DNA of 64,000 bases from Asterias amurensis (taxonomy: Eukaryota > Echinodermata > Asteroidea > Forcipulatida > Asteriidae), in NCBI RefSeq assembly GCF_032118995.1, contig NC_092651.1, positions 22,738,349-22,802,348 of the forward strand. Direction: 5' to 3'. The notes under the pieces are model-generated. The model ran no database searches. It was not told the origin of the DNA and saw only the letters and a list, made by a program, of their open reading frames with translations. Each line of letters begins with the position of its first letter. Position 1 is the stretch's first letter. This document shows positions 32,120 through 43,575 of the stretch, one piece after another. The position numbers and the translations under genes are program-made.

Positions 32120-35100
32120 CAGTATTATTATTCAGCATAAATACGATACCGTAGGCAAACCAGAAGCTGTCAGTGCTCCTCCACGTGTTTCTAAAGATGT
32201 TTATTAGCTATCCACTTCAAATTCTCCCCCTACGAAACATTTGTTTATTGTCAACATCGCAACATTTTCTCATTGACGCATAAACCGTCATCCTGTGAGG
32301 AACATTATATAAACGCTGTCATTTTTTTCAGACGTGTCTTTTACTTCTGTGTCCAATGTAGCTCTGTGGTAACCTGGAAAAATGCCAGTACTAACTTCCT
32401 TTTTGTAGTATTTTTTCCATTTAAAATGGAAATAAGTAAACGTTATAAAAAATAAAATAAAAAACAGTTTTCATTTACACGTCGATCGTAACAACTCTCC
32501 AGTAGAAGCTTTTTACTTCCTTTTAATTTAATCGGTGGTAGCAAACCTTTGAAATTTTCAAGTAACTTAAAAAACTGATTTTACTGATACATTCCAATAT
32601 TCCCTTAGCTTGAGCTTATTTTGTTTCGTTTAACAGACAATTTTGTTTCAACACGACTGTATGTTTTAGAAGGAAAATGAGTTTATGTAAGTGGCAAATC
32701 AAATGGCATAACATACTTTTTTGCAGGCGTTTAACATTTTAATGTTTTTCCTACAAAGCTTTGCAGTCAGAACTTAATTCTGATTCTATATGCACATTAT
32801 AATATTTTTGAATATTGCCTATAAAACTGGTGGAGGTGAAAGCAATATTATGTAACATATCTATTTTGTTGATGTCGTGTTATGAGAATCCCTGCTTGGT
32901 CAGTGGACATTGATAAGTACCTTAGTGGGAGAACTATGAGAGCCATATAATTAAGGGCATTGAAGATACAGTGGCACTTGACTTACTGCTTGCGATCTTT
33001 TCAAGTTTGGACTCAATTGCTATTTATGTGCCCCTTGATTTTTTGTTTTTCCAGTTTTGGCCCAGATTGGGATAAATTGCTGGCCCCTTGTTTTGTTTTG
33101 TTTTTTCCGAAAAGTGAAACAAATTTGAGATAAAAATGTTGGACTTACCCTTGCATTTTTTATTCTTCAAATTTTTGGGCCAAATTGGATGCAATATTGC
33201 GATGTGCTCAATATTTGGCTCAAATGGGCCAACTCCTTGCAGTTTGTTTCATTTTATCTCCAGAGCTGTGCATCGAAAGAGTGTATCGAAAACAACAAAT
33301 AACATAAAGGCCAATAAAGAACGTACAACTGTTTAAACATTCGGGTCGGAATGGGCGATGATGGGTAGTAGTGTTTACAATGAGATTATAAATATTGATA
33401 AAACCGAGGACTTTAACAAAAGGGAGTAAGTTTGAACAAATCGAGGAAGTTCTCGCTTTGCTTTCTTGTAGAAAACCAATGAGAACTTCGTTCGAACCCC
33501 CCCTCCCCCCCACACACACACAACAAAAATACCAAGTAAATCAATAAATAATGTAATGGTGCTGGTAGAAGTGAGCGTTAATTTAGTAACGTTGGTAAAC
33601 AATATTTTGTCTTCTTTTGGCATGTAACAACAAATTATGGTGTATATTGATTTAAAATTTAAAAACCCAGTACAGCCTTTAAGCTGGCTTGTCAAATATT
33701 GGAGATTTGTCTTATTGCTATAGATCTCAACATGAACGGGGCATACGAAGAGTGGCATTATGGAGTGGATTGAAGCATTCATGATGTGTGTTAAAGGCAT
33801 TTCTAGTGCCCGATGTCGATCATTATGAACGAGTGACCGCCCTCTGTTGATTCGACCTTCACATTAAAGATAAACATCTCCAAGTTTAACATGGACAGCG
33901 CAGTGCTTCAGCGTTTCATGTCTTGAAGATGAAAAATTGATTAAATGTCGACTGCTTGATCCGTTGGAAATTGGGGATTGGGTTTGCAAATCATGAGCTG
34001 AATTGTACCTCAAAGGAGAAATTATCAAGGTGCGGATTTTATTCATAACTTTTATTCGTGGATTTTATTCTTGTAAATCTTTGTGCGTTGTTTTTTGTGC
34101 AACATTTGTATCTGCCTGTTCCAACCTATTGATATTTGTGGTCCTTTTTAAGCTTGTGTGAGCAAAATAATTTCTTCCTTTTGGAGAGTACGGTTTCTTG
34201 TGTCTTACTGTTTTATGTATTAGGGTCATGTTACATGAGGCAAAAACGGTCAACCAGTTGTATGCCAGTCTCCGAGAAGAAAGGCCGTTCACGTTTCAAT
34301 GTTTTGACAATTTTTTTTCTTTTTTGATCGTAAATTGCCAGAAAATTTACTCATGTGCTACCAAATTGATCCTGTTGGCAAGCACTTCAGTTGATTGCCT
34401 GTAATTTGCTTGTAAAAGTCGTCTTGTATGGACACAAGGCCCCGAGTCATCTCTCACAAAAGGCAGTGAGACAACCTTTCGCTCACTGAATCTGAATCTG
34501 AATTATATAGACGGCAAAGCATCTTAATGGAAACATCAGATCAACTCTGTGTAGAGAATACAAAGGAGAAATTAATTAAGTTAAAGACGTGGGAGGAAAA
34601 CTCCTAAAAGGAAACCCATGCAACCAGAGCCCAGTTTCATCTACGCTTTCGTCAAGGGTATGGCCTATATACGGATAAGACCGATCCATGTGGTGATCGG
34701 ATAATTTGCCTCTTTGGCGTTCCATTTTTTTTTGGTAGGGACTGAAAACTTCCAGCGACACTAAAACAAATTGTTCTTCAGTACTTTTATATCAGAGAAG
34801 ACGTTCGGCAGATAGGCCTAATTATATTGACTGTGTTCACAAACAAGTCCCCCCCCCCCCCCCCCCCGCCCCATACTTAGTTACAGCCGAACCACTGGAC
34901 TTGATTCAACTAGGATAATAGGATAACACCAGACAGTTTATCCTAGGAGATCTTGTCTCGGGGGACGCTGTACCCTAGACAAACCAGGTCAAGTGGTCCG
35001 GGGGAACAGTTTCACCGGGGGGGGGCACATAATATCCGTCCACACCGGCCGCGCATAAGTTTTCAGACGTTAGGTGATGGAACTGAACATGAAAGGAGTC

Positions 35101-35395
35101 TCACGGGATTGGGACTTGAGTCAAGTCTATTATGCCAAAACACAAGCTATACCAGCGTGTATGCCCAGTGCTAGACTTAATTCAAGTCCCGTTCTCGTGC
35201 GAGAGGTCCCTATGCATTAATCGCTGCCATAATGTAGCTGTTGTGGCACAGGTTGGGGGAGTTTTCTGATGTAGTGTGATTGGACTGAAACTAAAAAGGA
35301 CTCTCGCGGGATTGGGACTTGGGTCAAGTCTAGCCCAGTGCGCGCTTCAAGTATTATTACAACTGATACTTATGCAAACGCAGCCCAGGCAAATT
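32120..35395. other. No gene recognised
   Basis: AT-rich DNA. A segment near 33395-33500 (ACCGAGGACTTTAACAAAAG, TAGAAAACCAATG) also occurs at 26950-27060 and loosely at 42130-42180. A SINE-like tail (GAATCTGAATCTGAATT) is near 34485-34505. There is a C-run at 34851-34867, and ACTTGAGTCAAGTCT-type palindrome pieces at 35100-35340. Confidence 0.5.
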
Positions 35396-35396
35396 T

Positions 35397-35570
35397 AAAG
35401 GCAGTGGACACTATTGTTCATCACCAAAAATATTTATTAGCGTAAAACCTTACTTGGTAACGAGTAAAGGGGAGCTGTTGATAGTATAAAACATTGTGAG
35501 AAACGGCTCCCTCTGATGTGTAACGTAGTTTTCGAGAAAGAGTTAGTAATTTTTCACGAATTTGATTTCT
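35397..35570. repeat. Foldback element fragment
   Basis: Left half from AAAGGCAGTGGACACTATTG to the first hairpin arm (GAATTTGATTTC), then unrelated sequence. Confidence 0.75.
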
Positions 35571-36003
35571 TTGCGAGAATTGGTTGGTAATATAGATAGG
35601 TATATTATAACATAAAGTAATTACTCATTATACTCTGTTAACCACCTCTATATTGACAAATTTCCATTATTTTAATGGTTGGTTTGGCCCAGCCCATTGT
35701 AGTTCTTCGGAGAAACACATTTCAAATGTTGTTTATGGTGTTAACCGATGTTAAGCATTTCCTTCGATTTCGAAACGGCTACAACTCTGTGTAGATCTAA
35801 ACACGTTTATGTCTATACGTTGTTTAGCTCAAATTAAATTAAATCCAACCTCCACCCCTACATCCGTCTTTGTTGAAAGTTGTTCCTCAAAATTGTGTTT
35901 TCCAATTATGGATTATTCTTCCTGCGTGGACATAAACGCTCAAGGTTTTCGGCGATATCGCAAAAACGCTACGACCTTTAGAGATGAAATGTTTAGACCT
36001 ACG

Positions 36004-36177
36004 GGGGTGGATTTCACAAAGGTAGTCCTAACTTAGGACTAGTCCTAGGCAATGCTAAGATATAGGACCAGTCCTAAGTTAGGATGGGTTACTGGTCCTA
36101 ACTTAGGACCAGTTCTATCTCTTAGCATTGCCTAGGACTAGTCCTAAGTTAGGACTACCTTTGTGAAATCCACCCCA
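36004..36177. mobile_element. Near-perfect palindromic MITE (TCCTAACTTAGGACTAGTCC)
   Basis: Ends GGGGTGGATTTCACAAAGG and complement. Each arm contains TAGTCCTAACTTAGGACTAG and GGCAATGCTAAGATA. The whole 174 bp folds into one hairpin. Confidence 0.85.
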
Positions 36178-36656
36178 GGTCAGTTTTATTATATGCAATC
36201 AGCAATTGAACGGTTCCACGGTCAAAAGCCTTGCCTTTAAAATGTTCACAGTAAAATTCCTCAAAGAAATTCGAGGTTCACAATAAATTGCTCAAAAAGT
36301 CATATTTGGTCTCGAAATAATTGTCCTGCATGATATACATTGAATGTGAAGTTGTCCTCGATCACAAACGAAAGTATTTCTTAAGGTTTAAAAAAGTCTC
36401 GTACGGGAAACTAGACTTCTTATTAAGAAAGCAAAATGCTGCTCTTTCGGCATGATGGAGACTACAGGCGCTCTGGTTGACAGTAGAAAGGCCTACAAAC
36501 AATGCCATAAGTTTCGGTAACTTCAAAACTAGCCTTTTCCTTAATACGTTACGACCCCGTTACAGCTTTATAAGAATGAATGCTTTTAGACAGCCAAGCT
36601 CTATCAAGACAAAACGTTGATCCATTAGCAAAAAATGCATCTTCCCAAACTGTAAG

Positions 36657-37040
36657 GGCGTATACTAGACTTGACTCAAGTCTAGTCATGTGAGAATCCT
36701 TCAATTTTTAGTCCACTCACCTAACATCAGGGCCCAATTTCATGGCTCTGCTTACCGTAAGCACATAATCGGCGCTTACGGAAGCAGCGGCGAGTTTTGG
36801 CGTCTGCGCGTGCACTCCACGTTACTAGGCATTCTACGCTTACAAGGCTAGCGCATAAATTCGGCGCTTGCACGTAAGCGGAGAATAGTGATCGTAAGCG
36901 AAGAGTTCGGCGGAAGGCCCAGATCGCTCCCTAACCTGTGCCGCACCGCGCCATTCTCGGTGCCACGTACATATGTTGACGGCAGAGGGCCTTCTCGCAC
37001 GAGAATATGACTTGAAATCAAGTCTAGGTGTATACAATCC
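36657..37040. mobile_element. Inverted-repeat element split by another
   Basis: Arms TATACTAGACTTGACTCAAG and TTGAAATCAAGTCTAGGTGT bracket a stretch that begins CAGGGCCCAATTTCATGGC at 36729. That text is the end sequence of the family also found at 57510, so one element sits inside the other. Confidence 0.6.
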
Positions 37041-37064
37041 TGCTCCTTTTTATAATGATGTAGT

Positions 37065-37384
37065 TTAAAGGCAGTGGACACTATTGGTAGTTACTCAAAA
37101 TAATTATAAGCATAAAACCTTATTTAGTGGCGAGTTACGGGGAGAGATTGGTGGTTTATTTGATTTCGAGACCTCGGGTTTAGAATTTGAGGTCTCTAAA
37201 TCACGCATAGAAAGCACACAACTTCGTGTGACAAGGATGTTTTTACTTTCATTATTATCTCGCAACTTCGACGACCAATTCAGCTCAAATTTTCACAGGT
37301 TTGTTATTTGATGCATATGTTGAGATACACCAAGTGAGAAGACTGGTCTTTGACAGTTTTCCAATAGTGTCCAGAGTCTTTAAA
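37065..37384. repeat. Foldback element copy, internally deleted
   Basis: From TTAAAGGCAGTGGACACTAT to GTGTCCAGAGTCTTTAAA; about 100 bp of the left arm are missing. Confidence 0.8.
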
Positions 37385-37489
37385 TCAGCCTTGGCGATTG
37401 TACATAATAATACACGAAGATTCTATTTAGTAGTTTTAAGTACCAGGGCTTGTATGGTGTTCTTCTCTAAAAGGATGTGCCGTTAATTT

Positions 37490-38455
37490 AGAGTATTAAC
37501 AACATTTTAACCTCGTCCTACATGAGTTTAAAATTGAACATGGTGAAAGGAATACTCTTCTGAATTAAAGACGTGGGCTCTCTTCCTGCGACAGAAAGTG
37601 TGAGGTTGAATTAAAACCGTTTTGAAATATCCATCATTCACCGGTTCCCTTTTCATAGGTTTTATTTTTCTTTTAGCGTTTTTAGACATCTCTGCCTCTC
37701 AAAATGCGTGTCCTTGAATACAACTTTCAAAGGGAATTAATACTAAAATGATCTAAAGCAAAGGGTTTATAACTATTCTTTAGCTTTGTAGAGGGTTCGG
37801 AAATTTATCAACTTCTACCTCTCAAAATGCGCGTCCTTGTATACAGCTTCAAAGGAAATTACTAAAAGGGTATGAAGTAATGGTTTATAATTATTTTTTG
37901 ACTTTGTAGGGGGATTCAGAAATTTTCAACTTCTGAATCGAACTGTCACGGCCCTCTAAATCTTAAGACGCGCTTATTTGATTGACTTCAATCTTTTGAA
38001 GAGCAACTTCAGGTACTAAGTGATTCCAAAGTTTACACTTGTCAAGACATTCTGAAAGTTGTTTTTCAAGAAGGCATTAACATTTTAGTAAACTGAAGTT
38101 TGAAACGGCAAGTAAACTTGACTCATTTTCATACGCATTGTTGTCTCTTACTTCGTCATTATTACCGATGGTCGGAAAGTTCTATTTCGTGTATTTTTAG
38201 AAATGACGGAACACATCACAAACTCTCCTTAGCTTGGTATTTTTACAGGGAGAAGACAATTTACATAATAATGCTGGCCACATACTTGGAGAGCAAAAGA
38301 AATCAATTTGCGGGACATATAACGATAGACGTGACCGATAGACGGGGCATTAGAAGAAAAACAAAAACTTTAATAAAACCAATAAGAGGTGTTCCGGGCT
38401 GTTGGCCAGAACACCTCAAAATGGGGATCAAATTCAGGATGTATTCTGAGTAATG
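37490..38455. other. No gene recognised
   Basis: Contains a diverged direct repeat of about 120 bp: CCTCTCAAAATGCGTGTCCT at about 37695 and CCTCTCAAAATGCGCGTCCT at about 37817, each followed by similar text. No exon seen. Confidence 0.5.
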
Positions 38456-38461
38456 TCATTT

Positions 38462-38775
38462 AATGGGTGATAGATGGCACGCTTGTGACACTGGTTCGAT
38501 TCCCGGCTAGGGTGGGTTTTCTCGGGGCCCTTAAAGATCTGAGCCATGTGAGTATAGAGTTTTGCGTTGGTTCTCTCCTCTGTCACGACGATTTTTCTCC
38601 GCCGGGCCCTTCAGGTTTTCCCTACGTGGTCACTTTTGATCCGTGGTCATTGAGTCGAGCATGGCTAGAAGCATGTCGAATGTGGCTTAGCTGAGACTCG
38701 AACGCGCTGTAGCTGCGTCCTTTGCAATTCAGCTTCGCCGGACGATTTGTCTCCCAATTTAAAAATTAATTGTTA
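38462..38775 (+). repeat. tRNA-derived SINE (copy 1)
   Basis: B-box GGTTCGATTCCC at 38492-38503; the body includes GGTTTTCCCTACGTGGTCA and GTAGCTGCGTCCTTTGCAAT; the AT-rich tail is at 38760-38780. It matches the better-preserved copy at 53545. Confidence 0.7.
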
Positions 38776-38849
38776 TATTATGTTCATCTAAGCCGAGAGT
38801 TGATGTCAGTTCAAACGCAACGGTCGTGGGTTCGGACCCCACCCGAATG

Positions 38850-39046
38850 AAGCCCGGTTCATACTTCCAGCAAATGCGAATGCGATACGAATGTTGACGT
38901 CATAATTCGCAACGAGTAATTCGCAGAAGGGCAACTCTGGGCAACTCACTTGCAAATATCGGTGCGAAAGGAGGGTTGTGACGTCAAATTCACGTCAAAT
39001 TCGCTTCGCATTCGCATTCTATTCGCAGGAAGTATGAACCTGGCTT
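38850..39046. mobile_element. MITE with AAGCCCGGTTCATACTTCC ends (copy 2)
   Basis: Same ends as the copy at 16359 but the interior reads in the opposite orientation. It interrupts a sequence carrying a tRNA-like B-box (TCGTGGGTTCGGACCCCACC at about 38825). A solo end of this family lies at 23847-23872. Confidence 0.75.
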
Positions 39047-39364
39047 AACTTGCTTGTCGGAAAAGTACTGAGTGTACAGTGCTTAAATAACATCGGTTTG
39101 AGGGTAAACAAAACACAAGTTAAATCCTTTATCAGCGATGCGAAATTCTATTTCAGCCGTTGGATAGCTTTACATAATTAACCATTGATCATAGTCGGAA
39201 AAAACAACCACATCACGCATTATATAGATCTTTAAAACAACATTATTGGATAACTGAACAAATTGTGTTTGTTTTTAAATATATCTTCTATATAAACCCG
39301 TACCTTTATACAGTGCAAGTATTAATTCTCCTTCTTCATTGAGTTTTCGTTTGACACACCACAC

Positions 39365-39495
39365 TATACGAAGAAGGTCGGGCCAACCCAACCTTCTTGG
39401 TCGTAGCACCTTGTAAACCCTTATAAGTGCTACATAATTGGGTCTCAGAATCCATCACTGCAATAACCTATTTTTCTGAAAGTTTGTATATACTG
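39365..39495. repeat. SINE body fragment
   Basis: Contains GCACCTTGTAAACCCTTATA, GTGCTACATAATTGGGTCTC and GAAAGTTTGTATATACT, all found in reverse at 47900-48000. Confidence 0.6.
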
Positions 39496-39499
39496 CATT

Positions 39500-40900
39500 A
39501 TACGGGTCAAATGGATTAAACCCAGCTTGCAATGAAATCTGTGATGACTGGGTGACAAATTTTAAACCGTTCCCAGTTGCCTCCCCTGAATGGTTGACTA
39601 GCTATGTTTTACCGTGGCATGAAACACCGCTAAGGATTGCCCGCACAAGCCAATAAAACCATGTACCGGATTGGCTGCCAGCACAAACTGTGATTGGCCA
39701 AACATTACATAAATATTTAGTGGCAGATCTTCCACTGAAGACTTCATTTGCATGATTTCGGTTTTGTACACATACCATTGGTGATAGGGGTGTGTGTTGG
39801 TGAATAATGTGTCTAAGCACGTGCATGAACAACAAATTGCATAAACAAGTTATGGGAGAAATCAACATTGAGCAATGTTGGGTATTCAAAATATCAATAG
39901 GCAAAAACTAATGATAAGGAAAGCACGTTTAAGCCCAGATCCATATCATGGTCAACAAAGTTGGCAATTATACTGTGAAGTACAGACAACAGTTTATACG
40001 CAAGACATTACACCAAGAGAAAGCAAATGGGCAACAAAAATAACTTAACTTCTAAGAACAATAACTACAGTTGCAGGTGAGGATGGCCAGTAGACCCCTA
40101 AGATGGTTCGTGACGAGCATCCCATACGGTGTAGCTATAACAGATAATGGCAATTTTACTAAGTTCTCGAGTGTATCTGAGCAAATCAAAAAAAAAATTA
40201 TCCGTAGTTGTATACTTTAAACACATAGGATGTGATATGGTCTGTGTAGGTATGTGGTTCAACGGGTTTGGTCAACTCATATATTTTGTGGCCGTTGGGT
40301 TTGAGCATTGATCTTTATGGATGCCCGCGATGTAAGGCTTCGGGAGAACATGCATTGAAGAAAGAATGATGGGGCACGGTATGCCGAAGTTGTTTTGTTG
40401 CTGTATTCCGCATCCCTTGGATTGCCCCCACTCTTATGTTCGACCTCCAGTATCCCATCGACACAAAAACACACAAACAATAGGTTGATACTTCTCTTTG
40501 CAATATACATTTATTTTACACGTTCATAACTGCGACATACCACGATGTGGCGCCCTGTACAATGTAAGGAGTCCTAAAGATAAATTAAAAAGGCGCTTTG
40601 TAACTTTTGTACATGTATGTTATGTGTGTGTAAAACATCCACTATTTTTCTTTTACCTCAGTTCACTTCGCTTATTGGTATGAAATGTCTTTCACTAATT
40701 TAAGGTACTTTAACTCGCTTGCATGTCCACCTTCCACAAGGCGTTCCCTCTGTCTGAGCTTCTGCAAACTTACAAGCCTTGTGCATCAATCAACACTTTG
40801 CTATTTAGTGGAGTTAGATCAGATTGAACTCGGAATGACAACGAACTTAAACTAATTCCTTAGCGGCTTTGCGCAAGTTTGGGAGCAGTGTATATTTTGA
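39500..40900. other. No gene recognised
   Basis: Neither strand gives a domain or a convincing exon. Short open frames lack similarity that I recognise. Confidence 0.5.
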
Positions 40901-40917
40901 ACGGTGATTCCAACATC

Positions 40918-40985
40918 AAAAGGAGCCTGGAGCCGGAGCCGGAGCCTGGAGCCGGAGCCAGAGCCGGAGCCAGAGCCGGAGTCGG
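40918..40985. repeat. GGAGCC hexanucleotide tandem repeat
   Basis: About eleven units of GGAGCC/AGAGCC/GGAGCCT variants; non-coding context. Confidence 0.9.
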
Positions 40986-41284
40986 GGCGCGAAGTCTATG
41001 TTTTAGCGTGTTATTTGCTTTAGTTGAAAATAATTTAAAATTCATTGGAAATGTTTTGCTGTTTTTTTTTTTTTTTTTTATAAATCAAGAGTTAGGGGGG
41101 AGCAATACTTGTGCCAAAGAGGTAATTGCAATGCACTGATGTTTATTCAAAGAGTTAACTTGTTATTGAGGTGACCTTTTTAGCTTGTGTACTACTGCCA
41201 AACATCACCCCACGGCAACTACAGGATTGAAAGAATTTAATAGAAAAGGCTGAATATTGTCCTCTCGAAATAATAAGAGTGCTT

Positions 41285-41669
41285 AAAGGTAATGGACACT
41301 ATTTGGTAATTGCTCAAAATAATTATTAGTCAAAACCTTTCTTGGTGACAAGTAATGGGGAGAGGTTCATGGTATAAAATATTGTGGGAAACGGCTCCCT
41401 CTGAAGTGCCATAGTTTTCGAGAAAGAAGTAATTTTCCACGAATTTGATTTCGAGACCCCAAGTTTAGAACATGAGGTCTCGAAATCAACCATCTAAACG
41501 CACACATCTTCGTGTGACAAGGGTGTTTTTTTCTTTCATTATTGTCTCGCAAGTTCGATGACCGATCGAACTCAAAATTTCACAGGCTTGTTATTTTATG
41601 CATATGTTGAGATACACCAACTGTGAAGGCTAGTCTATGACAATTACCAATAGTGTCCAGTGTCTTTAA
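41285..41669. repeat. Foldback element copy, full length
   Basis: From AAAGGTAATGGACACTATTT to GTGTCCAGTGTCTTTAA. Its last TTAA (41666-41669) is the first TTAA of the next MITE. Confidence 0.85.
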
Positions 41670-42022
41670 AGATGCTATGTCAGATTTTCGGCCGATTTGA
41701 CCCCAAAAAATTGATTTAAAATTCAACAGGTATTTTGATGGGGGTCGAGAAAGTTACAAGCTTTCATTTGAGCCATTGCTCGAAAAAGTCCGCCAATTAT
41801 TAGTGTAGCAGTGAAATAAAGTAGTTTTTGTCGGGATCCCGATAATATAACACATGACCAATTCTTATGTGTTTTATAATCAAAAGGTTTTAAATTTTTG
41901 TCATGGTTCCTGACCATTAAAAGTAAAAGTTAAACTTTTTTTCGTTAGAGCGGGTGATACCATTCACTAAAAAAAACTATTTTTTTATGTTTGGGGCCAA
42001 AAATCTGACATAGCATCTTTAA
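41666..42022. mobile_element. MITE with TTAAAGATGCTATGTCAG ends
   Basis: Ends TTAAAGATGCTATGTCAGAT and ATCTGACATAGCATCTTTAA, with TTAA at both borders; 357 bp, non-coding. Confidence 0.8.
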
Positions 42023-42599
42023 TTAAGTATTGATGTTTTCCCATACACTATGTGGTGCTGGCTGTAACTGAGCCCAGATCCAGAGTCGAAAGGATTTAAG
42101 TGAGAGTGTAAAAGTATAGATACACACTCAAACCGGAGACCTATACTAAAAGATGACAATATGGTCCTCGGTTCCGGATAGGTCCACATAAGATTGACAA
42201 CGTATATAAAAGCAAAGGGAGCTGTTGCCAAAAATTGTTAACTTTTTACTCGATGTAAAAAAAAAAAAAAAATTACATTATTATTGTTCATAATGTTCAA
42301 TACCAATGAGATAAACGGCGCTTGTAAAAACTAAACGGTTTTTCGAAAGCAGCTGTTATTGACACTCAGTTTCGTTAATACGTGCATGGCATCACGAATA
42401 CGAGTAATATTGACTGTTTCCAAGGTTTTCACAAGGCTTGAGCACTTTATATTAGCCACTCAAAATGAGCAGCAGTTACAAACGTATAATTAAAGGAAAG
42501 GTATTGGTAGTCAAACAATTTATTGACAATTATTCAACTCTTGTTTGGAAGCCATAAACATCACTTGATATTTATAATATCTCAGACAGTTTTGCTGTT

Positions 42600-42970
42600 C
42601 CTATTTGTTGGAAACCTTGTCGCGTGGGGTGTTTAAACGGTTGATAATGACCAGCTGGACTCTGTTTATAACCGGTTAGTCTTTACACAGTACTAGACGT
42701 TTCTCATTACGGGCGATGCGGGCGCTGTCGGTGAGTTGGCTGCGTTGTGTGTGAAAGGAAAACGAGAACGTCTAAAATTTTAAACAGTTTCTTACTTTAT
42801 TACGCCTTTTAACCAACAAAGCATTTATGAATGAGAACAAAAGAGTAGTGACTCGTTCTTAAACGGCCGTTTAAAACCTTGCTGTGTCACGATTGCCGTA
42901 CGGTAAAGGCCCTTTATCGCACGGCAACGACCCTGCCGGTTTCAAACGGCCGTTAAAGTACTCGTCGCTA
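42600..42970. repeat. Dispersed repeat, inverted partner of the one in intron 4
   Basis: Contains TGATAATGACCAGCTGGAC, GTTTCTTACTTTATTACGCC and ACGACCCTGCCGGTTT, the complements of motifs at 28620-28975, in the same relative order when reversed. Confidence 0.55.
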
Positions 42971-43575
42971 CCCTTTTATTCCCTTAGTAAAAACGCATTC
43001 TAAGAAATTATGTTGTTGTTTTTTGTTGTTGCTGTTTTTGTTGTTTTTTTGTTTTTTTTTTGGGGGGGGGGTGTTGGGGTGTACACTTCTATGTGCGTAG
43101 TAAGTGCACATGGCGTTGCGTAAAGAGATGGGTGCATGATGACCGCCTCCGAAATTTGAATGGACAAAAATGTATATATATATATCCTGTAAGGTCTTTG
43201 ACCCCTATTGAATGCAAACATGTTGGAGCGTCGTAGCTCTCATTGAAACTATAGACCAATCTTCTTTAGGTCGTATAAAAGAACGATGTAGACCGTTTCG
43301 CATTTTGAACACAACAAAATGGACTGTCATTTCTTTTATTTGTAAAATTAAAACGTTATTTTTAACGAGAGCGACCCATCCCACTTTGCAAGCTGGTCAT
43401 CAAAATACCTCAACAAGATAAATGCAAAAAGTAAAAAAGGAAAAAAAAAACATTTAATGTCAGTGTGGATAAAACTGAATATTAAGTAAATGGATTATTT
43501 AATCCAATCTAGAGTCACAGAGTGCTCTCTGATTGACGCAATATAGCGTAATCTTTGCATCTCTTTCTTTAGATC

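Noticed and set aside
38100..38453. 117 aa plus-strand open frame
   Set aside because: Composition is ordinary AT-rich non-coding and no motif is recognised; probably chance.
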